Positions 44,221 to 57,729 of a DNA stretch of 64,000 nucleotides are shown piece by piece. The position numbers and the translations under genes are program-made. Source of the stretch: Chytridium lagenaria (lineage: Eukaryota > Chytridiomycota > Chytridiomycetes > Chytridiales > Chytridiaceae); contig JAHLKC010000007.1 of NCBI GenBank assembly GCA_025449115.1, positions 419,928 to 483,927 on the forward strand, given 5' to 3'. Every line of letters begins with the position of its first letter. Positions within the stretch are counted from its first letter, which is position 1. The notes beneath the pieces were generated by a model. That model did no database searches. It was not told the origin of the DNA and saw nothing but the letters and a program-made list of their open reading frames with translations.

Positions 44221-45805
44221 ATGTGCAAGCTCTCCATGATCGCCTCCACCGATTCATCTGAGGACAAAGTTCAGTACCTGGACGTTGAAATTGATCATAA
44301 AAAGTTATTGGTATGCATGCAAAAAATCGGTGAAGTTGACTGTAATGTAGCCTGGATCTGCTTATGTATTGAAACTGGCTTTCCCACAATGGAATGTTGA
44401 TGAAGATGTGGTGCTGGTGCAGCAAACCGATGGGATCACAAAGTAAGACTTTCATTATATTTTGTGGGCTGATTGTTTCAGTAAACGTAAGAGATTGCAG
44501 ATGAAGTTTTTTCTGATGATGTAGTTGTTCTGGCAACACATGCTCCTTCACAGACGAATGTATTGATTAGGACGTATGGGTTAGGATCAGATATTCTTAT
44601 TGACAGGAAGCAGGAGTTGATGGTATGCGTTTCCAGACGTGACTAGGATTAATGGGTTAAGAATATGTTGGTGTTGTCAGAAAAGGGACTTGCTCCGACG
44701 TTGTTTTGTCGGTTTAGAAATGGACTTGTGTATGGATTCACTAGTAAGGTTTTTCACTGTCTTGAGAAACTTACAATTTTAAGATGGACGGCCGCTATCG
44801 CTTGAAGGTGAAACCTCTTCTGTCGACGTATTCTTATGAATTAGATATGAGGGATGATAAGATTGGACACTTGATTTCCAGACATCTCGCAAAATGGCAT
44901 CAAGTAGTGTTGCCGGAATCAGGACGAGAAGAGTGGGCTTTTTGAGACGTTGTTCAGATGGTTGGAGTCTGGTGGGTGTTTTGGGACAAGGAATAAATGC
45001 TGATGGCATTTTTGTTTAGCGCCGGATAGTTTTTGCACCAAAGGACATACAGGAGGTACCGGCCTTTTCGTATAAGCATGAGCTTTTGAACGAGGTGAAT
45101 ATTCGGATTTGTCGTGACTTGAAATTAAAAGGACTGTTTTATCTTAAATTATTATTCCAACACAATAGCTACAAATCCTTAAATCACACCTCGACCTCCT
45201 CAACTCCCCTATCGTGTTCAGCCACTGTGATCTTCTCTCCGCCAACATCATTTACTCTCAAAAAGAGCATGTCATTAATTGTAAGGCGTTCTCTTTTGAA
45301 TTTTGCTAATCAATTAGTCATTGATTACGAGTATGGACAGTATAACCCACGTGGATTTGATATTGGGAATCATTTTTGCGAGTATGCCGGGTTTGAGTGT
45401 CATTACGAGTTTTATCCAAATGAGGAAAAGCAGAAGATGTGGTTGACGTGGTATTTAAAGTCTTCGAACGGAAGTGAGTAACCTTGGCGTCCTTTGGTCG
45501 AAATATATAGTGGAGCCATAGTTACGTGAATTAATTCTAGTCTTGATGTTCGCATAGGTGACCCGAGTTCGGATGATGTTGATCTTATTTATGCGGAAGT
45601 GAACAAGTATGCATTAGCGGCGCATATGTTTTGGGGTGTCTGGGCTTTAGTTCAGGTAGCTACATACAAGGATCTATGTCTTTCACTTGCACATTCTAAT
45701 TTTTTACAGTCCAAGATCTCCGACCTAGATTTTGATTATGCCAGTTACGCCCAGTTGCGGTTTCGAGAATACGTTCGACGAAAGGAAGAATTTTTTGCAC
45801 TTTAG
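44221..45805 (+). CDS. Ethanolamine (choline) kinase
   Basis: First step of the CDP-ethanolamine (Kennedy) pathway: ATP-dependent phosphorylation of ethanolamine in the cytosol. Exon 1 starts MCKLSMIASTDSSEDKVQYL; exon 2 gives FPQW and QQTDGITN (about 44380-44450), the kinases' GGITN loop; exon 3 TNVLIRTYGLGSDILIDRKQ; exon 4 EKGLAPTLFCRFRNGLVYGF. After the middle exon (YSYELDMRDDKIGHLISRHL) the Brenner-type catalytic motif reads VFSHCDLLSANIIY (about 45215-45262; catalytic Asp in HxDLLxxN), followed by VIDYEYGQYNPRGFDIGNHF (about 45318-45377), the DYEYGxxNxxxFDIGNHF signature that favours ethanolamine kinase. The last exons read ALAAHMFWGVWALVQ and FREYVRRKEEFFAL. Around ten exons; one junction (about 44490) does not join cleanly. 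Confidence 0.85.
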
Positions 45806-46713
45806 ACCATCTGCTTCTCCCTTCCATCTACCTCCCATCCAACCCCTCACTCTTACCCACCACAAATCTCCGTCTCATTCAAGCCACCACCGTTAAAAAC
45901 ATTTTTTATTAAACTTTCGTTATTCGTCGTACTTAAACTCTTTCTTTTTGTAGAAGTCTAATTTTTTTAATGTATGACCTTGGTCCTTTTTACACATAAT
46001 CGCCTCACTTTATCTATCCTTCCATGTTAACTGCGTTTTCCACGCATAAACTATCGAGTTTGTTGTTGACGCTGAAGGGGTTTTGTTTCGTTGAGCTACT
46101 TTTTTGGGGGGTTGTCCATGTAACTGTGATTACATTACATAGTTAATGTGATAAGTTTTGGTTTATCAATGCGTATGGTATGGTGGTGGAGAGAGTGCAA
46201 AGGTCGAATTGATCGAGTGCGTGTACTATTGGGTTATTGAGGTGTTGATGAGACTACCTACGCGTTTTATCAGATGTTGAGTATTATAGAATACGGTAGA
46301 CACGAGTTTTAAGTAGTAGTTTTTTTTTTTTAGGTATATACTTTATTAGATCTAATTACCTATAATGTTTCTGGGGACAATAAATACGGATGAATAAGAT
46401 CTTTTTCAATTATCTATAATTATTTATTTATTTAATATTTTATAAATCAATATGTAGGTAGTATGTAATTGACGTCATTTACACCCATCAAAAGGGAGTC
46501 ACGCCTCCTTTTTTTCGGAATGAATCGGAAAGAGTCCTTGTCAGCCACGTTTCATCCAATTAAAAATAGGAATTTCTATAATTAGACGACAACCTTCCCT
46601 CCCAAAACTTATGAAAATTGTAATTACTGACCATCGTCACCCTCTCTCTCATTCCCATCGAAATCCGAATTTGATATCCACTTCAACCAAACCAACCCCA
46701 ATCTTCTATTCCA
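45806..46713. other. Intergenic region and malate synthase promoter
   Basis: About 900 bp, A/T-rich, with a T12 run near 46320. It holds the 3' UTR of the kinase and the upstream region of malate synthase, a gene induced on C2 carbon sources in other fungi. No specific operator was identified. Confidence 0.5.
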
Positions 46714-49165
<2,452 letters not shown>

Positions 49166-49616
49166 AACCCCCTTTTTCATCTTGTCCGTTGCTCCGCTCC
49201 CTTTATTTCCCTCATCTTCTCTACCTTTTATTATTTGCAAAGGAAGAACCTTCATGGAAAGATATTTTTAAAATTCGGAGACTCCCCGCAGCACTCTCAT
49301 TCCTTTTTTCTCCCCTCATTTTCTTTTTTGCTGACATCGTATGCAGCCCCCCCTCTTCTTCTTAAAGTTTAGTTCTCAATAGGCTTCCACTTTTTGATCA
49401 CCGCACGCGGTTTTTTTTACCAACTTTCTTGCGGCCAATTCCCAAATATCATTTGGGTCTCAGTTCTTTTTTTTTTTGTGTTTGTGCAAATGGAATTTTG
49501 TTTAAAACAGTTTATTGGCTTTGGTTCATCTACATTTCAACGGTTTTTTTGGATCTAGTCCCGTTGCGACAAACTGCCAGCAAGGAATTTTGGACGCAGC
49601 AGGATGAAGGATTACT
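49166..49616. other. 3' flank of malate synthase
   Basis: T- and C-rich stretch (several T8-T12 runs) likely holding the 3' UTR. No gene is seen on either strand. Confidence 0.6.
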
Positions 49617-50120
49617 TTATACAGGCACTACTTTACATCTGAACGTTCGGAAAACAGAGACATAATGATTCACAGTTTGCAACAAGTCTTGCAGGGAACG
49701 AACTATGTGCGGATCTAAATTAGGGAGCACATCCATTCTGTGACTGATTTCATGCTCGATGTCGTAGAAATATTCTTGAAAAAATCCCGTTGGCTGATTT
49801 GACTCTGGCAATGGAGACCCGATGGCAATGGAGACCCGATTTTGTGGTAAGTTGATCTGTGAGCCCGAAGAAAAAAAAAGTATAAAAACCATTGGAATTA
49901 TTCGCCAACTCCTTGTCTAATTGCACACCCAAATATGTAAGCCACAGAGAAAATTGTATTTACGGACGTTGAGCTGGAATTTTATGCCTTTGGTCCATCC
50001 AAAAACACGCCACACGGCTATACTTATTCCCTTGTTCTTCTGTAAAGTTCTCCGTTTGACCCAGAGACTCTTCAAGCCTTGACCATAGTAGAGAGAGAGT
50101 TCACTGTGCCGTGCCGTCAT
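49617..50120 (-). mobile_element. Helitron RepHel N-terminal-region fragment
   Basis: Minus-strand fragments read FQLNVRKYNFLCGLHIWVC (about 49925-49990) and, in another frame, FYDIEHEISHRMDVLPNLDP followed by SLQDLLQTVNHYVSVFRT (about 49640-49780). These match the Helitron-helicase-like region (NIRxYNxxF..., YIYDTExELxNRL..., LDPxxxxxLQxxLxxxNPYVxxFR). Phase breaks and truncation show it is dead. The rest of the element is absent here. Confidence 0.65.
49807..49840. repeat. Two perfect 17-bp tandem units
   Basis: GGCAATGGAGACCCGAT occurs twice head to tail inside the Helitron fragment, which would disturb its frame. Confidence 0.9.
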
Positions 50121-50387
50121 CCATCTTGTATGTGCTGTTAGTTGGAATCACGGCTGCAGCTCCTCTTTTTCTGAGGCAAGGATTTGTTGCGTTGTACATA
50201 CAGCACTGCTGTTCTCGCGAGGTTCTATCATCGAAATGGAAAGGAATCGACAAAAGATAACAAAAAGAAAGAACCTACGTGGGCATCACACTTACCTAGG
50301 TAGAAAGGGCTACAAGGAGGGAGTCTATCCCGCTCCAAAGCTTATCCTGGACCTTCACAATCATGTGTAAGCCGTTTTAAATCTTTC

Positions 50388-51534
50388 CTACTTCCTCCCT
50401 CGTCTGTCTGCGGCTCCTCTCTGGTCGCTGTCCCCATCAAGGATAAGTAGACAGCCCAAATTATTGTAAAGAAGGCAATACTTATGTGATTTATCCGAGC
50501 AGGTCTTTGTAAGGGGTTGTGCCATGAAGGCGTAATGACACTGGTTTAATTCTTCAAACTGAGTGCACGGCAATGCTTTAGTAAACAAATCTGTAGGATG
50601 TAACTTTGTGTTAAGGTAATTGACGTATATCTTCTTTGCGTTAACTCTGTCTCTGATACCGTGAAAGCTCCAGTCCACATGGCAAGAGCTCTGTGAAATG
50701 ATCGGCGTGCTGGCTAGTGCATTTGCGGTTGTGTTGTCACCATAAATCACAGGTGGGTCATTGAATGAATATCCCAACTCCCCCAAAAGTTGACTAACCC
50801 AAATCATATGGGACAACGCCTCACTCAGCGACACGTATTCTGCCTCAGCTGTCAACTGAGCTGTCGTTGCTTGTTTCTTGGTTCCCCACACAACAGCTAC
50901 CCCATTCAGTGTGATCACAAATCCACTAGTTGACTTCATGTCTGCCGGATCCGTCCCCATGTTGGCATCCGCACATCCACCAATTCTAGTTGCTCTCTTC
51001 TCAAATACTGAATCCCCAGCTGCTTAGTTTGCTGAAGATACCCACAAGTGTGGTAAAGCACATCCCAATACGCAGGGTAGTGGTTCTCTTGGAATCTTTC
51101 CGCCATACCCAGAGCAAACGCGATATCTAGTCGCGTCCCAATCATGGCGTGCATCAAGGATCCAGTGGATTGGCGGTATCCTTGACCTTTCTCATTCGTT
51201 TTTGTTATCTGACCATCCATTGTCTTCAACATTTCTTGACGGCATCCTTTGGGTGTAATGCAAAAGGATTTTCGGTAATTCCAGCTTTTGACCCATTTCT
51301 CGATGTACCCCAACACGTATCGAAAACGTGCAGCTCGTGTTCCACGGTAACGTCTCATGAATCTCTTCTCGGATCTATCCAACTCCTTCTTACTAGTCGA
51401 TGCCTCAATGATGTCGTCGACATAGACGCCCTTTATGGTATCGTCCTTCCCGTTTCTCTTGTAGTAGAGACACGGATCCGCCGCAGATCTAGTAAAGATC
51501 TCTTCATCAACTTGACTCAGAAATGAAGCAGGAA
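50388..51534 (-). mobile_element. Ty1/copia fragment E1: reverse transcriptase end and RNase H
   Basis: The minus strand encodes RSAADPCLYYKRNGKDDTIK, the YVDD catalytic box (KGVYVDDIIEAS), then QSTGSLMHAMIGTRLDIAFA and, after a phase break near 50950-50970, the copia RNase H stretch STSGFVITLNGVAVVWGTKK, TAEAEYVSLSEALSHMIWVS and IYGDNTTANALA. Gag, protease, integrase and the first half of RT are missing; the right side ends directly in an LTR-A fragment. Inactive. Confidence 0.85.
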
Positions 51535-51607
51535 ACAGTGTGGGGGCATAAATGAACTTAGTGAATAAGAATGTGGGTACGTAAAACAAACTAGAAAGAT
51601 GAAACCC
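51535..51607 (-). repeat. LTR-A fragment
   Basis: Matches the last 75 bases of the full LTR-A copies (GTGTGGGGxCA..., ending AGAAAGATGAAACCCAACA on the plus strand). It directly abuts the E1 RT fragment. Confidence 0.6.
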
Positions 51608-51626
51608 AACAGATATCGGTGGGAAG

Positions 51627-52016
51627 TGTAGGGGTTACGGGGCTCAAATGTAACTTAAGTTTAATAGACTAATAAAGTAAATAAACTTCAAAGATGATGA
51701 TGATGGAGTCTCTAGTGGTGACTGTGAGCAATTTTCCATATGTAAATATAACATCATTAGCTCAGTATATGTAGAAGATGAGGATTTCCAACAGGTCTCA
51801 TGACCCGTTCGCTAATCCCTCATTTTTCTAACTTAAATCACACATATAGAATGACGCTTAGGGATTAACATTTCCCTCAAATGGTATAAGGAGCTCAACC
51901 AACCTTGTCAACTCAAATTCAAAATAACGCTTAAATAAATTAAGTGTGGGGCAAAAAAACTTCAACAATTTAATCATGTGGGTGAATAAAACAAAATAGA
52001 AAGATGAAACCTAACA
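51627..52016 (-). repeat. Solo LTR-A, copy 1
   Basis: 390 bp, plus-strand start TGTAGGGGTTACGGGGCTC and end GATGAAACCTAACA, so read on the minus strand it begins TGTTAGG and ends CCCTACA with TG...CA termini. It shares both ends and internal blocks with the copies at 57315, 57730 and 59507. The 5-bp flanks (GGAAG and GCTTC) do not match. Confidence 0.8.
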
Positions 52017-52017
52017 G

Positions 52018-52377
52018 CTTCCTCTGCTGGTGGGGTTGCTGGTACCAGGAGGCGTAATATGTTGCGTGTTGCGCGTTGAGGAGTCCTTCATGGCGAGGTT
52101 ATCTCGTCTTCAAAGAGCATCCTTGATCTGACGCTCAACTGTTCTCACTGACCTGTGACGCGTCATTTCCACCATCCTCAGAGCTCAATGACTCATCTTT
52201 GGAATCCTTGAAGTCATCACTCCCTCAACTTCCTGAATAGCTTCCCACCTTGTCCAGCAACTTCTTGTGCACCTTCATGGCAGGTAGACAAATCTACGTC
52301 GCGTCCTTCCACACTACCGTGTGCATCAATATATCCCATGAAAATGCATTTGCGCGTGTTCTTCTCTATCTTCTTCT
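52018..52377 (-). mobile_element. Ty1/copia fragment E3: integrase-RT linker
   Basis: Reverse-complement relative of 52727-53175: the Asp/Glu/Ser-rich linker after integrase and the start of the integrase C-terminus. It is interrupted by stops and small deletions. It sits head to head with the plus-strand copia element, forming an inverted repeat around the truncated LTR-B. Confidence 0.8.
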
Positions 52378-52606
52378 TGTTGGGTTTCGCTCACTTGACT
52401 CACAAGGACGCGTCAGGATCACTCGCACCATTAGTCCGCGGCGTCAGGCGCAACACTAGAGTGCTCTGGAATTTACGCGTCGTTAGAGTTGAGCGCGAAC
52501 GCGCCCACCGGACTTCTGATTTGCATTCTGGACTCGTTCTGAATTTCTCACTTTGATTTACCTTCCTTGATCGGTTTATTTTCTTTATGCCACTTTAATT
52601 ATAATA
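52378..52606 (+). repeat. Truncated 5' LTR-B
   Basis: Begins TGTTGGGTTTCGCTCACTTG and follows the 3' LTR at 54912 for about 225 bases with few differences. It breaks off after TTTAATTATAA, where the complete LTR continues CTCTACCTG, and joins integrase sequence directly. The rest of the LTR, PBS, gag, protease and most of integrase are deleted. Confidence 0.85.
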
Positions 52607-54899
52607 GGATGGGATTTCACCTCTTGGAAGGCTTCACGGGAAGGAAGCCTAACCTGAAACGCGTTCGAATCTTCGGTTGCGCATGTTACGCGCACGTCCC
52701 AAAGGAACGACGGAAGAAGATGGAGAAGAACGCGCGCAAATGCATTTTCTTGGGATATGGGATATCGCCTTTATGACCCAGTCACGAAGAAAGTAGTGCG
52801 CAGCAAGACTGTTGTGTTTGACGAGTTGAACACTGGAGTGTGGGAAGGACACGACGCAGACGTGTCCACCTGGAAGGTACACAGGAAGCTGCTGGACAAG
52901 GTGGGAAGCGATTCAGGGAGTTGGGGGAGCGATGAAGACTCCGAGGATTCCGAAGATGAGTCATTGAGCTCTGAGGATGATGGAGATAACGCGTCACAGG
53001 TCAGTGAAGACAGCGAAGCGTTGGAGGATGATGTCGAGGATGCTCAGGAAGAGAACGACGCGTCAGAAGAGTTCGAAGACGCGCCAACCTCGCCAAGAAG
53101 GACTCCTCAACGCGCTACACGCAGCGTTTCACGTCTCCCGGTACCAGCAACACCACCAGCAGAGGAAGGCACTCGTCGTTATTCCCTGAGAGAGAGGAGG
53201 CCAGCAAACGCAGAATGGTTTAAGGCTCAAGCGCCAGGAAAGCGCGCTCCTGCTCCACGTAATCCTGCAGCACACACCGTTACCGTGATGAGTGACGAGG
53301 ACGTGACAGATCCAGCAACCGTTGAGGACGCGTTGGGACGTGTCGATTCAGAAGAATGGTTGAAGGCGCTCCAGGAGGAGTACCAGTCGTTGCTGGAGCA
53401 TCAGACGTGGCGTCTGGTGCCTCGACATCAAAGTGGATGGGTGCTCCGTTACAAGCGAAAGGAAAACGGCTCCGTGGAAAGAAGAAAAGCTCGATTCGTT
53501 GCGAAGGGATATTCGCAGAAAGAAGGCGTGGACTACTTGGAGACTTACGCGCCAGTGATGAAAGGGGCGACCTTTCGGACAGCACTCGCGGTGGCAGCTC
53601 ACGAGGGGATGGTGTTACGCCAATACGACGTCAAGACGGCGTTTCTCAACGGCAATCTCAAGGAGGAGATATACATCGAGCAACCAGAGGGTTTTGTGAT
53701 TGTTGGGAAGGAAGACTGGGTTTGTCTTCTCTTGAAGACCTTGTAGGTTTGAAGCAATCACCTCTTGGATGGAACGAGGTGTTGGATGAGTTTCTCATCT
53801 CGATAGGCTTCACACGTTCGCTCTCGGATCCCTGTCTTTACTACCGACGCAACGGCGAGAGGTTATCGTTACTGGTTGTCTATGTTGACGACCTAGTGCA
53901 CGCGTGTCCTGATCAGGAAGAGGCAGACGCGTTTCAAGACGATCTCAAGCGTCGGTTTACGGTCACAAGCCAGGGGGAGCCAAGATACGCGGTTGGAACC
54001 CAAGTTCGCTACAATCAACACGAGAGGCATGTGCGTATCAAGCAGGAGGCCTATATCATCTCGATGATGAAGAAGCTACGAGTGCCAGAAGGACATCTCA
54101 AGAAGCTTCCGCTAAGGCCAGGAACGCGTCTCAGACGCGTTGAAGACAACGAGACTCCATTGGAAGAAGTGGAGGGACTAGCCTATCGAACTGTGGTCGG
54201 TTCATTGATGTACGCGATGGTTAATTCGCGTCCCGACGTGGCATTTGCAGTTGGAATGCTGGCGCGCTACCAGGCGCGTCCTGGACACGAGCACTGGGAG
54301 TGTGCTCGTGATTTAGTCGGGTATTTACAGTTGACGCGTAGCTTGGGCATAAGCTATTCGCGTCAAGGGAACAAGTTGAAGCTTGAAGGATTCAGCGACG
54401 CGGATCTTGGGAACGATCCGGACGAGAAGAAGTCAATCAGTGGATTCGTCATCATGCTGAATGGAGGAGCTGTGATGTGGGGTGCGCGTAAACAAGCGTC
54501 AGTAGCTGTTTCCAGCGCAGAGGCCGAGTATGTCGCGTTGAGTGAGGCATCGTCGGAGCTCATCTGGTTGAAGCAGCTCTGGAGGAGATAGGATACTCCT
54601 TTGACGATCCACCAACGCTTTGGTGTGATAACACGGCAGCAGAGGCCATTGCAAAGAACCCCATCATCAGCTCGAGGACGCGACACGTGGATCTTCGGTT
54701 CCACGCGGTTAGAGATCGCGTTGCCAAGCGTTTGCTTCAGGTGGAGCACATTGGAACCAAGGAACAGCCTGCAGACATGCTCACGAAGGGGCTGGCGCGT
54801 AGAGACCTGGAGAGGTGTCGTGAACGCGTGGGGATGGTAGTCGTTGATGATGATGCTTCAGAGATGGGGGAGCCAGAGAAGTCGTGAGTAAAGTTCACG
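52607..54899 (+). mobile_element. Ty1/copia element (family B): integrase end, RT and RNase H
   Basis: Starts within the integrase C-terminus (EGFTGRKPNLKRVRIFGCAC), then a Gly-Tyr-Arg-Leu-Tyr-Asp-Pro-Val block, an acidic linker (52900-53090), and RT from EEWLKALQEEYQSLLEHQTW through RYDVKTAFLNG-type sequence to QYDVKTAFLNGNLKEEIYIE. A phase break near 53735-53745 shifts the frame. RT continues with LKQSPLGWNEVLDEFLISIG and the YVDD box (LVVYVDDLVHA, about 53875). RNase H follows (KSISGFVIMLNGGAVMWGAR, SSAEAEYVALSEASSELIWL, then WCDNTAAEAIA after another break near 54585) and ends RHVDLRFHAVRD and LTKGLARRD. Two breaks and the missing 5' half make it non-autonomous. Confidence 0.92.
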
Positions 54900-54911
54900 A
54901 AAGGGGGAGAA
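54900..54911 (+). other. Polypurine tract of the family B element
   Basis: AAAGGGGGAGAA directly precedes the TG of the 3' LTR, the position where plus-strand priming occurs in LTR retrotransposons. Confidence 0.8.
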
Positions 54912-55415
54912 TGTTGGGTTTCGCTCACTTGACTCACGAGGACGCGTCAGGATCACTCGCACCATTAGTCCGCGGCGTCGGGCGCAACACTAGAGTGCTC
55001 TGGAATTTACGCGTCGTTAGAGTTGAGCGCGAACGCGCCCACTGGACTTCTCATTTACATTCTGGACTCATTTGAATTTCCCACTTTGATTTACCTTCCT
55101 TGATTGGTTTATTTTCTTTATGCCACTTTAATTATAACTCTACCTGTTTGTGATTGGATATTCCCTTCTAGCCTTTATTCCCTTTGTTCCCGTCAAGGCT
55201 CTCTGATTTGTTTATCTTTGTAGTGGAGAGTTTAACGCGTGAGTGTACGCGTCTCCGATAGGTTTACCTTTGTGTTGTCTTTCCTCTTTACTTGTTCGTT
55301 TTGTTTCAGTATTTAAAGACTCGTGTTTTGAGTGAAATAAATTAAGAACGTTGTTCGAGCAAAAGTGCGTTTAACTTTGTTTTAATTGAGCCCCGTGAAC
55401 AACAAGTATTCAACA
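54912..55415 (+). repeat. 3' LTR-B (complete)
   Basis: 504 bp from TGTTGGGTTTCGC to AAGTATTCAACA. The same ends occur in the truncated 5' copy (52378) and in reverse at 58974-59460. It contains four ACGCGT hexamers and an AATAAATTAAG that may serve in 3' processing. The following bases (GCAAG) do not match those before the 5' LTR (CTTCT), so no target duplication is preserved. Confidence 0.85.
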
Positions 55416-57314
55416 GCAAGCTTTTCTTCTTTCAACGGAGCAGTTTTCCTTTCGCTTGTAACGGAGCACCCATCCACTTTTGATGATGTGCTTGCCCTCT
55501 GGTCAAGGCGCCAGACTCCACGTCGGATGCTCCAGCAACGACTTGTACTCCTCTTGGAGGGCTTGTAGCCATCCTTTTGAATCGACGCGTCCCAACGCGT
55601 TTTCAACTGTTGCAGGATCTGTCACGTCCTTGTCACTCGTTACGGTGATGGTGTGTGCTGCACCTGTGACGCGTCATTTCCATCATCCTCAAAGCTCAAT
55701 GACTCATATTCGGAATATTCGAAGTCGTCATCGCTCCCCCAACTTCCTGAATCGCTTCCCACCGTGTCTAGCAGCTTCCTGTGCACCTTCCAGGTGGACA
55801 AGTCTGCGTCGCGTCCTTCCCACACTCCAGTGTTCAGCTCGTCAAACACAATAGTCTTGCTGCGCACTACATTCTTCGTGACTGGGTCGTAAAGGCAATA
55901 CCCCATCACCTTATATCCAAGAAAATGCATTTGCGAGCGTTCTCCTCCATCTTCTTCTGTCGTTATCTAGGACGTGCGCGTAACACACGCAACAGAAGAT
56001 TTGAACGCGTTTCAAGTTAGGCTTCCTTCCCGTAAAGCCTTCCAGAGGAGATCCCATCCTTACGAGGAGATCAATTGTGCAAGTACATGGCGCATGTAAC
56101 AGCCTCTCCCCAAAATTTGTCGGCAAGACTCGCGTCGCTAAGCATGCACTTTGCCTTCTTAATAAGCGACCTATTAATTCTTTCTGTGGCACCGTTGTGC
56201 TGAGGCGTTTAGGGCAGGGTGAAGTGAGCTTGATGACTTCCTCAAGACATCCTCCAGCTGGTTGTTCTTAAACTCCCGCCATTATCTGCAACGATCTCTA
56301 GAAGATTCGGCTTTTCGTGAAGTCGTTTCATCTCCTCAGGGCTCCTTTCCGAGTACCTCAACACGTCAATCCGTCGACCCGTAAGTGCCTCGGCCTCTCT
56401 TATACTGATGCACTGAACCGCTTGCTTCTTTTCCTTGAGCATTACGTGTTGCAGTAACCCGCTGACGCGTCCACAACAACATAAAGTAACGCGACCGTCC
56501 CAAGCTCTTCCGCTTCATGTCCCGCCACATCCACGTGAACGCGTTCCAGGACTCTGTAGTCCTTTTCAGCTCTCTCCGGGTGAGAGGAGCGCAAAAGCTT
56601 CCCCTCAATGCATCTCTTGCACAGCACATCGCCGTCGTCGTTATATAGCATGATGCGTACACCCGTTGCTGATTTTCGAGCTTTTTCACCGCCTTCATTG
56701 AGAATGTGACCCATCCGTTGATGCCAAATGTGCGCGATGTTCAGCGCCTGGCTTTTCACACCCATCGTGGTGTTTGCTGCAATGTCTGGCTGCACCAGAT
56801 AAAATAGGTTGTCCTCAACCTTGAACTCTGCCGTCACGTCGTTCGATCCGACGTGTCGGAGGCGATACTTGTCGCTGGATGACTCCAAAACAACGCCACG
56901 CGACGCTGCTGCACCCAGGGAGATGAGACTACGCGTGAGCTCTGGCACATAGAGTACGTTTGTGAGCGTGATAATTTTCATGGCCTTCCCGACATTGATG
57001 CTGAGAGTACGCTTGTGAGCGTGATCATTTTCATGGCCTTCCCGACATTGATGCAGAGAGTTAAATCTCCTACTCCACGCGTATCCCTTCACAGTTTCTG
57101 CAGTTTTTACACGGCTGCTCGCGACGTGGTAACCCCGCAAACCTTCCATTGAGAAGGTCATATGGTGAGTGGTTCCAGAGTCCAAAATCCATCGGTCATC
57201 CGACTTCTCCAGTGTTACCGACAAGGCTTCCCCAGCCTCCGCGTCAACCTGACGCACAATAGCCATAAAGGCAATTGGACTCGCACCCGCTCTATTCGCA
57301 GACATCTTCTTGCG
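55416..57314 (-). mobile_element. Ty1/copia element E2 (family B), protease-integrase-RT part
   Basis: Read down the minus strand from 57314: MSANRAGASPIAFMAIVRQV, then the protease site WILDSGTTHHMTF (DSG triad; about 57150-57190), LYVPELTRSLISLGAAASRG, the GAG-pre-integrase block (IAHIWHQRMGHIL) and integrase start (EGKLLRSSHPERAEKDY, VLERVHVDVAGHE). Several frame breaks follow; integrase C-terminal and linker pieces lie at 55640-56440. RT is cut off at 55416, where the plus-strand LTR begins. A 53-bp tandem duplication disrupts the protease region. Confidence 0.85.
56961..57066 (-). repeat. 53-bp tandem duplication in the E2 protease/integrase region
   Basis: The block TGTGAGCGTGATAATTTTCA... 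recurs at 57014 (TGTGAGCGTGATCATTTTCA) with period 53, not a multiple of three, so the encoded peptide appears twice in different frames. Confidence 0.85.
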
Positions 57315-57687
57315 TGTAGGTGTTTACGGGGCTCTTTGTAATAATAATAAACTTAATAAACTAATTAATATATAATGAAGTGGTGAACGAGGTCTCCAGA
57401 GGTGACGACTAATTAATACTGATGACAACTAACTTATTATTAATATAGCTTAAAACAAAGCATCATGATATGTGGGTGGCACTCCTAGCCTTAAGGTCTT
57501 CTGACCGTGCATCCCTCATTGTACCAAAACTAAACAGAATAAATAAACTACCGGCGGAGTTTAGAACATATCAAACTGACAATTTTAACTTAATTAATGA
57601 AGGCAGGAATTTAGACGGGGGCAGCAAAAGACTTAGACAAATTTAAATGCGGGTGAGTAAAACAAAATAGAAAGTTGAAACCCAACA
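57315..57687 (-). repeat. Solo LTR-A, copy 2, nested in E2
   Basis: Begins TGTAGGTGTTTACGGGGCTC and ends GTTGAAACCCAACA on the plus strand. It interrupts E2 just upstream of the MSANRAG block. Flanking 5-mers (TTGCG, AGGCG) share only the final GCG, so the target duplication is eroded or absent. Confidence 0.8.
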
Positions 57688-57729
57688 AGGCGCGTTTCTT
57701 CCACCGCTTTACACAATGACGGTTCCTAC
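57688..57729 (-). mobile_element. 42-bp E2 remnant between two solo LTRs
   Basis: On the minus strand it reads NRHCVKRWKKRA and continues the reading frame of E2 gag once the neighbouring LTR is set aside (GGGR from 58130 onward, then NRHC). Confidence 0.6.

Noticed and set aside
45215..45262. HCD in place of HND in the ethanolamine kinase catalytic loop as a defect
   Set aside because: The catalytic His, Asp and Asn are all present, and as far as I recall fungal ethanolamine kinases can carry HCDLLS here, so I do not treat it as damage.
53280..53602. Minus-strand open frames within the copia RT
   Set aside because: Shadows of the plus-strand RT frame, which has clear motifs.
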